Made by a program: the position numbers and the translations under genes. From the NCBI GenBank assembly GCA_031256095.1, contig JAIRRG010000213.1, positions 1 through 7,759 of the forward strand: a DNA stretch of 7,759 nucleotides, written 5' to 3'. The notes below the pieces were generated by a model that saw only the letters and a program-made list of their open reading frames with translations, was not told where the DNA came from and did not search any database. The DNA is from Desulfobulbaceae bacterium (GTDB lineage Bacteria; Desulfobacterota; Desulfobulbia; Desulfobulbales; Desulfocapsaceae). Shown here in pieces: positions 1-6,187 of this stretch (position 1 is the stretch's first letter; each line of letters opens with the position of its first letter).

Positions 1-648
1 CCGGCCCATGAGCTGAAAACTCTTCAAAGTTTCGATGAAGCGGGTCGAGTCGATGGTGGCGCGCAGGACGAAGAAAGTGCCGCCCGGCATTTGCTGGCGA
101 ACGGAGATGACCATGTGCGGCTGGTGGCGGTAGCCCAGGATCATGTCGCTGACATGTCCCCCTTTCTTCTGGATTTCGTTGAACCAGGGCTGGCCGCCGT
201 ACTGCTTGGCCTTGAGGTCGTAAGGGCCGACATAGGTGAGTTGCTCGCCATGCTCATCAATCAGCCCCAAATCGACGAAGCCGTTGAAACTGGCGTCCAA
301 AGTTTTAAGAATATCACCCAGGTGGGCGGGATTTTTCAGGCTGTCAAAACTGTTGCCCATGGCGACGAAGGTCAGCGCCGATAGCCGCTCGCTGAGAAAG
401 AATGAGACGCTATCTCTGGCATTGGAGCCGATCCGCACGGTGCGCAGCAGGTCTTCATCCTCAATGGATTTCCTCGTGAGCTTATAGTTGACCGCCGTTG
501 TTACCACCAAGGGCACCAAAGCGACCAGCGAGGTCAGGATAACCGCCTGCCGCCAGATGTGCCGGAAATCGAACATCTGTTTGAACGAGCGGTCCTGGCT
601 GGCATGGTCGCGCAGGAAATTAGGGAAAAAACGATCGGTTGTAAACAT
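1..648 (-). CDS. Sensor histidine kinase, N-terminal part with dCACHE-type periplasmic sensor (partial, runs off left edge)
   Basis: The reading frame is open for 216 codons from the ATG at 648 to the window edge, so the 3' end is missing. Residues about 33-52 form one hydrophobic membrane segment after a short charged cytoplasmic N-terminus. The stretch from about 60 onward is a soluble domain. It contains GLIDEHGEQLTYVGPYDL at about 128-145, then WF at 155-156 and a later VISVRQQ strand, the pattern of the membrane-distal part of a double-CACHE ligand-binding domain. Such N-termini are typical of sensor kinases that detect small extracellular ligands; methyl-accepting chemotaxis proteins and diguanylate cyclases share the same sensor, and the catalytic domains are outside the window. 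Kinase is favoured because the gene starts 27 bases after a receiver-domain gene on the same strand. The upstream Shine-Dalgarno is weak (CGGGG), so coupling to the preceding gene is likely. The ligand is unknown. Confidence 0.75.
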   Translation of the reverse strand, partial: MFTTDRFFPNFLRDHASQDRSFKQMFDFRHIWRQAVILTSLVALVPLVVTTAVNYKLTRKSIEDEDLLRTVRIGSNARDSVSFFLSERLSALTFVAMGNSFDSLKNPAHLGDILKTLDASFNGFVDLGLIDEHGEQLTYVGPYDLKAKQYGGQPWFNEIQKKGGHVSDMILGYRHQPHMVISVRQQMPGGTFFVLRATIDSTRFIETLKSFQLMGR

Positions 649-674
649 GGTCGCACCAATCCCCGTGGCTGCAG

Positions 675-1883
675 TTATTGTTGTTTTTTGGCCTGCGCCT
701 TTTGATTGGCGGCCATCAGCGTTTGGCTCAGCAACTGGATATCGACCGGTTTGTTCAGGAAGGCAAAGGCCCCCAATTCCATACACAAATCCTTGTCTTT
801 TTCGCTGCCATGGCCAGTCAGGACGATGACCTCGATATCCGGATTGTTATTCTTTACCTGTCTCAGCACCTCAATGCCATCAATGCCTGGCATCTTCAGG
901 TCGAGGATCATCACCTCCGGTTCCTCGTCGCGGATCATGTTCAGAGCCGATTCACCGTCATAGGCCACCGCCGAACCCATATCGCGCATGATCAGACGCT
1001 CGGAAAGGGTTTGGGCGAAATCTCGCTCGTCATCGACCAAAAGCACCTTGGATGGCATCTCAAAATCGTATTTGCGGTACATATCGGCCTGATGAAAGTT
1101 CTGGCCCACCTTGGTTTTTACGGATTTGACACCCTCAAGCGGCTCGACAATGGCCCGCAGCTCTTCTTCCAGACGCGATAGCATCAAAACATTCTTGTTG
1201 ATGATGAGCGTCACCGCCCCCTGATAGGCATCGACACTGACATTATGGCCTTCCTGGGCTAACCGGGTCTCGACCTTGGCGGCGATGCGGAAGTCGGCCA
1301 GAGCCGACAAGGCCGCCTCGGTCCGGGCGACCGCCTCATTGGCCGCCTTTTCCAGGATCAGCTTGGCGGCGTCTTCTGGTGAGGTCTTATCCATCGGTAC
1401 AACAATATCATAGAGCGACGGAGTCCACGGATCGCTGACGAGGTCGAGGCTGCTGAGCCAGTCGGTCAGTTGCCGGTCGCTTTCCTGAATCGCCGCCGCC
1501 GCGTTCTTTTCTCCCTGGCGCTCGGCCTCAGCCTGGCGCCAGCGGTGTTCAGCGACCAGGCAGACGCGCAGGATATGGCTGATCCGCTCCGGAATCAGGA
1601 AAACCGCTTGGCCGGTCAAAAGCAACTGGTCCTGGGTCAGCACCTCGGCCAGGGCCAGGCGCAGATGGGCAATGGCCCGCTCACGTTCGTGGGTGAAACG
1701 ATTGAAGATACCAGTCTTCCCGGCCAGTGTATTTTGGAACTTCCCCTCGCCGATGCCGGAGCTTTTGGCGGCCCGGGCAATCAGTTCCTTGAATTTAACA
1801 GCGGTGAAGCCGCCGCGTTCACAGGCAGCGGCAATCTCATCCCCATGGCAAAACGAGGCGGAAACAAGGCTGATAACAGACAT
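675..1883 (-). CDS. Response regulator fusion: degenerate cytidylate-kinase-like domain, BON-like domain, C-terminal receiver
   Basis: This is a 402-residue protein in three parts. Residues about 1-185 resemble the cytidylate-kinase-like family (PF13189): a MSVISLVSASF start, a NRFTHERERA helix, an LTGQAVFLI strand, ISHILRVCLV, then DPWTPSLYDIVV. Residues about 197-262 resemble a BON-type fold (NVSVDAYQGAVTLI, then GVKSVKTKV). Residues about 277-395 are a CheY-like receiver with acidic pocket D284/D285, phospho-acceptor D328 in MILDLKMPG, T356 and K378, all intact. No DNA-binding or enzymatic output follows; the protein ends in a Lys/Gln-rich tail. The position where a P-loop would sit (residues 8-18, SASFCHGDEIA) has no Walker A lysine, so nucleotide-kinase activity is doubtful. 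The ATG at 1883 is chosen over a TTG at 1922 because AAGGAG precedes it by 6 bases and the family N-terminus begins there. It is likely the partner of the adjacent sensor kinase. Confidence 0.85.
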   Translation of the reverse strand: MSVISLVSASFCHGDEIAAACERGGFTAVKFKELIARAAKSSGIGEGKFQNTLAGKTGIFNRFTHERERAIAHLRLALAEVLTQDQLLLTGQAVFLIPERISHILRVCLVAEHRWRQAEAERQGEKNAAAAIQESDRQLTDWLSSLDLVSDPWTPSLYDIVVPMDKTSPEDAAKLILEKAANEAVARTEAALSALADFRIAAKVETRLAQEGHNVSVDAYQGAVTLIINKNVLMLSRLEEELRAIVEPLEGVKSVKTKVGQNFHQADMYRKYDFEMPSKVLLVDDERDFAQTLSERLIMRDMGSAVAYDGESALNMIRDEEPEVMILDLKMPGIDGIEVLRQVKNNNPDIEVIVLTGHGSEKDKDLCMELGAFAFLNKPVDIQLLSQTLMAANQKAQAKKQQ

Positions 1884-1889
1884 ATTGTT

Positions 1890-1895
1890 CTCCTT
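1890..1895 (-). promoter_or_regulatory. Strong Shine-Dalgarno fixing the start of the receiver fusion
   Basis: On the minus strand AAGGAG is followed by six bases and then ATG at 1883. It lies inside the 20-base gap after the SulP stop codon and excludes the upstream TTG at 1922, which has no such signal and would overlap the SulP gene. Confidence 0.8.
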
Positions 1896-1903
1896 GAGCG
1901 TGG

Positions 1904-4030
1904 TTAGCGGGAAATGTAGCAAAATGAAGACAGCGGGCAGATATCTTCTTCGGAGTTGCGGTGCGCCGATTCATGCACGGCGCGGACAGCTTTGTCCATG
2001 GTCGAATAGAGATGATCACGCCCGATTTTTTCAAGCAGATGGGTGCGCTTGAACACTTCCATAACCGTTTCGTTCACCTCGCAAAACGAGATGTCGCGGC
2101 CAGAGCTGCGCACGCTGGAAATGACTAACGATAACACTTCCTCTCCAGATGCATCAATATCATTCATGCCGCCAGCGGCGATAATCAGGTGGCGCAGTTC
2201 CTTCTTGTTCTGCACGCGCTCGGTGATATGGTCTTCGAGATAACTGGCGTTGGCGAAGAAGAGCGGCCCGTCGAAACGGATCATATCCAAATAACGGCAT
2301 TCGTTGAGGCCATGGGCCACCGAATCGCGCAGATCAAGAGCGGCGTCACGCGACAGCGAAACAACATTGGGCCGCATGGATTTGTAAAGGAAAACAAGCA
2401 ACGACAGGCCGACGCCGATCATGATGCCCTTGTCGAGATGCGGCGCAAACCCCAGAGTCATGACGAAAGTGATAACCGAGATGATACCGTCGTACTTTTT
2501 GGCGGTGTAGGCATGGATGAAACCGGAAACGTTGAGCAGACCGATGACCGCCATCATGATGACCGCCGCCAGAACCGATTGGGGCAGATGGTAGAGCAAG
2601 GGTGTAAAAAACAACAAGGCGATACCGACGATGATGCCGGTGAAGACGCTAGAAAGGCCAGTTTTGGCCCCAGCTTGCATATTGACCGCCGACCGCGAGA
2701 AGGAACCGGAAACTGGGTAGGCATTGGTGAACGAGCCAAGGATATTGGCCAGGCCCTGGCCGATCAGCTCCTGGTTCGGATCGAGGCGCTGGCCCGATTT
2801 GGCGGCCAAGGCCTTGGCGATGGAAATGGCCTCCATGAAACCAAGGAGCGAGACGATAATGGCGCTGGCAAAAAGATGGATGAATGTGGTCATGTCGAAT
2901 GGTGGCACAGCTACCTTCGGTAGGCCCTTTGGCACATCGCCAACCACCGAGCCGCCGCTCATGAAGGGCAGCTCGTTTTCGTCCAGTTTATTATTGCCGA
3001 CCTTCAGGCGCCAAGTATGGCCATCGGCGCCGACCGGTTTGTCATCTTTTAAGTAGAAGAACAGCTTGCGATCCGCTTGCTGCACGGCGGCGAGCAGCAG
3101 ATAGCGCAGATCGCCGCGGAGATGGGTTTGCCGGGCGCGGATGCTGGAAATTTCGGCGGCTAGCACTTTCAAATCATAGTCGGCGTGGAGCATATCTTGC
3201 TTTTTGCCGTCCTTTTCGGCGGCGGCAAGATCGGCTGTGGCCTTCTGCACCTTTTTGTCGGCCTCGGCTTTGGCGGCGAAGGTGGCGTTGAAATCAGTCA
3301 CCATCTGCCGGACTTTCTCGGACTGAATCGCCGTCAGCGGTGCTTTGCCCTCATGCTGAAAGCCGATCGCCCAGGAAATCACCGTAGTCAGGACTACGGC
3401 CACCAGGACGTTGGGCACTTTCGGGGCAAATTTTTTCAGGAGGAACATCATGAGGAACGCGGCCGCGCCCATGGTCAAGGTTGGCCAGTGGGTATAATAA
3501 ATGGCGCTTTTCACCGTGGCGATGATGGTTTCATAGTAGTGTTCGCCGCCATCGACGCTGACCCCAAACATGGCCGGCAGCTGTGAGGTGGCGATGATCA
3601 GGGCGCCGGCATTGGTGAAACCATTAACCACCGGATGTGACAGGAAATTGACTACCAGCCCGAGGCGCAAAACGCCCAAAAGAAACTGGAATATACCGGC
3701 GGCCAAGGACAGCAGCAGCGCATAGGCGATGTACTCTTGACTGCCCGCCGTGGCTAGGGGCGCGAGTGAGACCGAGGTTAAAAGGGACACGACGGCTACC
3801 GGGCCAGTGGCCAACTGACGGCTGGAGCCAAACAGCGCGGCGACGATTGGCGGCAGCAAGGCGGCGTACAGACCGTAAAACGCTGGCATACCAGCGAGTT
3901 GGGCATAGGCCATCGATTGAGGGATCAGTACCAGGGCAACGGTAACACCGGCGATGGCGTCTTGACGTAGCGCCGCTTTTGAGTAGCCCTGGAACCAGCC
4001 AAGGAAAGGGAGAAACTGTTTCACTGTCAT
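1904..4030 (-). CDS. SulP (SLC26-type) inorganic anion permease with C-terminal STAS domain and a large inserted loop
   Basis: This is a 708-residue membrane transporter of the SulP family, which imports sulfate, bicarbonate or related anions across the inner membrane; the substrate cannot be read from sequence. Family signatures are DAIAGVTVALVLIPQSMAYA (24-43), QLATGPVAV (72-80), SHPVVNGFTNAGALII (131-146), GFMEAISIAKALA (397-409) and GSFTNAYPVSGSFSRSAVN (432-450). I count the usual 14 membrane segments between residues 24 and 550. A STAS domain covers about 575-690 and contains DIDASGEEVL (S628 at the position equivalent to the phosphorylated serine of SpoIIAA-type proteins). The protein is about 140 residues longer than typical SulP permeases because of an insertion at about 228-358. 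The ATG overlaps the TetR stop (ATGA) and has no good Shine-Dalgarno, implying translational coupling. A 19-residue tail with two cysteines follows the STAS domain. Confidence 0.93.
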   Translation of the reverse strand: MTVKQFLPFLGWFQGYSKAALRQDAIAGVTVALVLIPQSMAYAQLAGMPAFYGLYAALLPPIVAALFGSSRQLATGPVAVVSLLTSVSLAPLATAGSQEYIAYALLLSLAAGIFQFLLGVLRLGLVVNFLSHPVVNGFTNAGALIIATSQLPAMFGVSVDGGEHYYETIIATVKSAIYYTHWPTLTMGAAAFLMMFLLKKFAPKVPNVLVAVVLTTVISWAIGFQHEGKAPLTAIQSEKVRQMVTDFNATFAAKAEADKKVQKATADLAAAEKDGKKQDMLHADYDLKVLAAEISSIRARQTHLRGDLRYLLLAAVQQADRKLFFYLKDDKPVGADGHTWRLKVGNNKLDENELPFMSGGSVVGDVPKGLPKVAVPPFDMTTFIHLFASAIIVSLLGFMEAISIAKALAAKSGQRLDPNQELIGQGLANILGSFTNAYPVSGSFSRSAVNMQAGAKTGLSSVFTGIIVGIALLFFTPLLYHLPQSVLAAVIMMAVIGLLNVSGFIHAYTAKKYDGIISVITFVMTLGFAPHLDKGIMIGVGLSLLVFLYKSMRPNVVSLSRDAALDLRDSVAHGLNECRYLDMIRFDGPLFFANASYLEDHITERVQNKKELRHLIIAAGGMNDIDASGEEVLSLVISSVRSSGRDISFCEVNETVMEVFKRTHLLEKIGRDHLYSTMDKAVRAVHESAHRNSEEDICPLSSFCYISR
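2957..3349 (-). other. Charged, helix-rich insertion in the SulP TM7-TM8 loop
   Basis: SulP residues about 228-358 interrupt the normally short connection between TM7 (PNVLVAVVLTTVISWAIGF, 206-224) and the VVGDVPKGLP motif that precedes TM8. The segment is rich in Ala, Lys, Glu, Asp and Gln, with heptad-like helices at about 236-300 (for example KAEADKKVQKATADLAAAEK) and a second part ending in LFFYLKDDKPVGADG and LKVGNNKLDENELPF. With a cytoplasmic N-terminus and seven preceding membrane segments it should face the periplasm. The boundaries are estimates by eye. Confidence 0.7.
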
Positions 4031-4635
4031 GGCTTTTGATGGGGTAAAGGAGAAAGCATGTACCGGAACAGCTCCAGCAATTCGGTGAACAGGGAACTGG
4101 CGGTGTAAAGGCTATGAAGTTCCAACTGGCGCAAGCCGTCGATGGCGGCCAGGATGATCAATGCGGTTTTATTGACCGCCATCGGGCGGATCGAGCCATC
4201 CTCCTGTCCCTCTCGCAGGGCATCTTCGAGGATGTTCAACAGGCAAGAATAAATGTCGTGCAACTGGGCGCGGCATACCGGGTTGGTCACCGCCAGTTCA
4301 TGGGTGAAGGGACGCTGCAACAGCAAAAACCATTCGCGGTGACTCTCGGACAGATGCAGGTGAAAGGCGATGCTGGCGAGCAGCTTGTCGAGGCCGCTGA
4401 CGAAGGATGTGGCGCTCAGATGATCGGCAAAGGCTTGCAGGATGCCGTCCTTGGCGTTTTCCAGCACCGCCAGGTACAGATCCTCTTTGGTCTTGAAATG
4501 GTAAAAGATGCTGGCGCTCGCCACCTCGGCCTGGGCGGCGACATCGTTCATCGACGTGGCCATGAAGCCCCGTCCAGCGAAAATCAGGGTGGCGTGGTCG
4601 ATAATCGCCTGTTTCTTCGAGTTACGCTGCGCCAT
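4027..4635 (-). CDS. TetR/AcrR-family transcriptional repressor
   Basis: This is a 202-residue protein of ordinary TetR length. Residues about 8-55 carry the DNA-binding domain: AIIDHATLIFAGRGFMATSM, then the helix-turn-helix DVAAQAEVASASIFYHFKTKEDLY (31-54), with the family hallmark F-Y-H-F-K-T-K-E. The C-terminal part (about 60-202) is the variable all-helical ligand-binding and dimerisation region. The ATG at 4635 is preferred over the TTG at 4674 because AAGG lies 8 bases upstream and the TTG would fall inside the operator/promoter region. The gene is first in a tight cluster and its stop overlaps the SulP start. A 22-bp palindrome overlaps its own promoter, so autorepression together with control of the downstream permease and two-component genes is the natural reading. 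The inducer is unknown; the neighbours suggest something linked to anion uptake or membrane stress. Confidence 0.92.
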   Translation of the reverse strand: MAQRNSKKQAIIDHATLIFAGRGFMATSMNDVAAQAEVASASIFYHFKTKEDLYLAVLENAKDGILQAFADHLSATSFVSGLDKLLASIAFHLHLSESHREWFLLLQRPFTHELAVTNPVCRAQLHDIYSCLLNILEDALREGQEDGSIRPMAVNKTALIILAAIDGLRQLELHSLYTASSLFTELLELFRYMLSPLPHQKP

Positions 4636-4675
4636 GGCCGGAACCTTGAGGGTGCGGGCAAGTCGTGGAAACAAA

Positions 4676-4697
4676 ACTGACTGACTGGTCAGTTAGT
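4676..4697. promoter_or_regulatory. Palindromic operator, probable TetR autoregulatory site
   Basis: Two 10-base arms, ACTGACTGAC and GTCAGTTAGT, separated by TG, form an inverted repeat in which 9 of 10 positions pair. The size and the TGACTGACTGGTCA-like core are typical of operators bound by TetR-family dimers. It overlaps the last bases of the -10 box and covers the expected transcription start of the adjacent TetR gene, so a bound repressor would block initiation. Binding by this particular protein is inferred from position. Confidence 0.82.
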
Positions 4698-4723
4698 AAA
4701 ATCGTTTGCGGTTGGCGCGTCAA
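4695..4723 (-). promoter_or_regulatory. Sigma-70-type promoter of the TetR-SulP-regulator-kinase cluster
   Basis: On the minus strand the -35 box TTGACG (5 of 6 consensus, 4723-4718) is separated by exactly 17 bases from the -10 box TTTACT (4 of 6, 4700-4695). The expected start is near 4688, inside the palindrome, giving a leader of roughly 50 bases before the TetR ATG. This is the only promoter-like signal I see for the four-gene cluster. Confidence 0.7.
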
Positions 4724-4858
4724 GAGAAAAATCTACTCGCCATTGGTCCACCGTTTGCCACGATTGGCGCGACTCATAAAATCAGGGAAGCCTCTGGCGC
4801 AACAACGATTGGCCGATCTGAAAAGCGCGGTGGACAAAGTTGATGATGAGCGGCGCCT

Positions 4859-5830
4859 TCAACGGTTGAAATCGTCTTCGCAGGATACGGCCAGGTGCTG
4901 TTCGTCTTTGGCGAGAATGGCCTTGGCCCGCGCCACGTCCCTGGTGATCTGCGCCGTCAGCTCGCCAACGCTGGCAAATTTTTTCTCATCGCGCAGGAAA
5001 TCCAGCACATTGACCTTGATCGGCTGGTCGTAGATATCGCGGTCGAAATCGAAGATATGGGTCTCAGCCACCAGCACATCCTCGTCAAAGGTGGGATTTT
5101 TGCCAACATTCATGACGCCGCCATGGCACTGGCCGTCGCAGATTACCTGGCAGGCGTAAACTCCGTGCCGCGGGACCAGATCTTCCGCCGATAGGGCGAG
5201 ATTGGCGGTCGGGAAACCGACCTCCGAGCCGCCGCGCCGTTTACCGGCCTGGACGCGGCCGCGAATTTGATAGCTGCGGCCCAACAAGGCGCGGGCGGCG
5301 CGGACATTGCCCGCTGTAATCAGCTCGCGGATTTGCGTCGAACTGACCAGCATCCCGGTCTCATAATGGGCCTCGACGACGGTGACGGGAAAGCCTTTGG
5401 CGGCCCCTTGCCGCCGCAAAAAATTGGCGTCGCCAGAGCGGCCCTTGCCAAAAGCGTAATCGTAGCCGACCACCAGATCGCGCATCCCGATCATTTTCAA
5501 CAGGATTTCATCGACAAAAACCTCGGCGGGCGTCGCCGCGAAGGCGGGTGTAAAGGGAATAATGACGAGAACATCAATACCGGCCAGGGCAATAAGCTCC
5601 TTTTTCTGATCGAGGGAGGAAATCAGGCGGATGCCGCCGGGCCGCAGCACCTGCAAGGGATGCGGGTCGAAGGTGATAGCGACGCTGATGCCTCCAGTCC
5701 GGTAGGCGTGGGAGGCGACTTCGGCGAATAACCACTGATGGCCGAGATGGACGCCGTCGAAATTACCGATGGTGACGCAGGCGCCGACAAAGGGCCGCGG
5801 GATTGTTTTAAGAGAGGTATAGATTTCCAT
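4859..5830 (-). CDS. ribF: Bifunctional riboflavin kinase / FAD synthetase
   Basis: This cytoplasmic enzyme of 323 residues, the usual bacterial length, converts riboflavin to FMN with ATP and then adenylylates FMN to FAD. The N-terminal FAD-synthetase half (about 15-170) shows the nucleotidyltransferase signatures GNFDGVHLGHQ (22-32), TFDPHP (53-58), VGYDYAFGKGRSGD (121-134) and VSSTQIRE (162-169). The C-terminal riboflavin-kinase half (about 183-310) shows GRSYQIRGRVQAGKRRG, GFPTANL (205-211, with the conserved PTAN), HGVYACQV, NVGKNPTF (241-248), VAETHIFDFD (254-263) and KVNVLDFLRDEKKF. The ATG at 5830 follows CAGGCGG at about five bases and matches the family start. The gene is divergent from the tRNA. 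A TTGTCA on the minus strand overlaps the tRNA -35 box but has only a poor -10, so its promoter is uncertain. No clear terminator follows the TGA stop. Confidence 0.97.
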   Translation of the reverse strand: MEIYTSLKTIPRPFVGACVTIGNFDGVHLGHQWLFAEVASHAYRTGGISVAITFDPHPLQVLRPGGIRLISSLDQKKELIALAGIDVLVIIPFTPAFAATPAEVFVDEILLKMIGMRDLVVGYDYAFGKGRSGDANFLRRQGAAKGFPVTVVEAHYETGMLVSSTQIRELITAGNVRAARALLGRSYQIRGRVQAGKRRGGSEVGFPTANLALSAEDLVPRHGVYACQVICDGQCHGGVMNVGKNPTFDEDVLVAETHIFDFDRDIYDQPIKVNVLDFLRDEKKFASVGELTAQITRDVARAKAILAKDEQHLAVSCEDDFNR

Positions 5831-5880
5831 GCCGCCTGCTTTTCAGGTGGGTTGCCAAGAAAGTATCGCAAAGAAAATAT

Positions 5881-5909
5881 TTGACAAAGAGGCGACGATA
5901 CCGCATATT
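5881..5909 (+). promoter_or_regulatory. Promoter of the tRNA-Leu gene
   Basis: A perfect -35 box TTGACA (5881-5886) is followed after 17 bases by CATATT (5904-5909, 4 of 6 consensus). The bases after it, CCGCGCC, form a GC-rich discriminator like those of stringently controlled stable-RNA promoters. The expected start is about 4 bases before the mature tRNA 5' end. Confidence 0.75.
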
Positions 5910-5919
5910 CCGCGCCGTT

Positions 5920-6006
5920 GCCGAAGTGGCGGAATTGGTAGACGCGCCAGGTTCAGGGTCTGGTGGGGGTTCCCTCGTGGAAGTTCGAGTCTTCTCTTCG
6001 GCACCA
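5920..6006 (+). tRNA. tRNA-Leu, anticodon CAG
   Basis: An 87-base class II tRNA folds fully by hand. It has a perfect 7-bp acceptor stem (GCCGAAG with CTTCGGC), a D-arm with GCG/CGC around GAATTGGTAGA, and an anticodon stem CCAGG/TCTGG with loop TTCAGGG, which places anticodon CAG at 5954-5956. A 15-base variable arm contains a GGG/CCC stem, followed by T-arm GGAAG/CTTCT with loop TTCGAGT. The discriminator is A and the 3' CCA is encoded (6004-6006). It reads CUG leucine codons. It is a single-gene unit with its own promoter and terminator. Confidence 0.97.
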
Positions 6007-6017
6007 CAGTAAAATCA

Positions 6018-6060
6018 ACGGGTTAGCCAAGATTGTTGTCTTGGGTGGCCCGTTTTTTTT
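6018..6060 (+). terminator. Rho-independent terminator of tRNA-Leu
   Basis: A stem of about 15 bp is formed by ACGGGTTAGCCAAGA and TCTTGGGTGGCCCGT, with two G-T wobbles and one mismatch. It closes a loop of TTGTTG and is followed directly by eight T residues. It begins 12 bases after the encoded CCA. Confidence 0.93.
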
Positions 6061-6187
6061 ATTCGCTGTTCATCCTTGTTCTTCAGCATTTGTCCAGTAT
6101 AGTCTTTCCGATGGTGTTGCTGCAAATTGTCTTTTTTCACCTGCCAACCGCGCCGTAGGCGAGGCTGATCATTCCGGTTGCTTTGCT

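Noticed and set aside
1884..1922. Longer start (TTG at 1922) for the receiver fusion protein
   Set aside because: It overlaps the SulP C-terminus, lacks a Shine-Dalgarno, and the family N-terminus plus a strong AAGGAG point to the ATG at 1883.
2189..2923. Long plus-strand open frame (244 codons) antisense to the SulP gene
   Set aside because: It lies opposite a clear SulP coding region; its His/Asp/Gln/Arg-rich composition is typical of an antisense shadow in GC-rich DNA, and it resembles no family.
4636..4674. Longer start (TTG at 4674) for the TetR protein
   Set aside because: It has no Shine-Dalgarno, lies only about 14 bases from the predicted transcription start and next to the operator, and adds a non-family extension; the ATG at 4635 has AAGG at good spacing.
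4665..5033. Plus-strand open frame of 122 codons across the ribF-tetR gap
   Set aside because: It begins in the operator region, has no ribosome binding site, and more than half of it is antisense to the well-supported ribF C-terminus.
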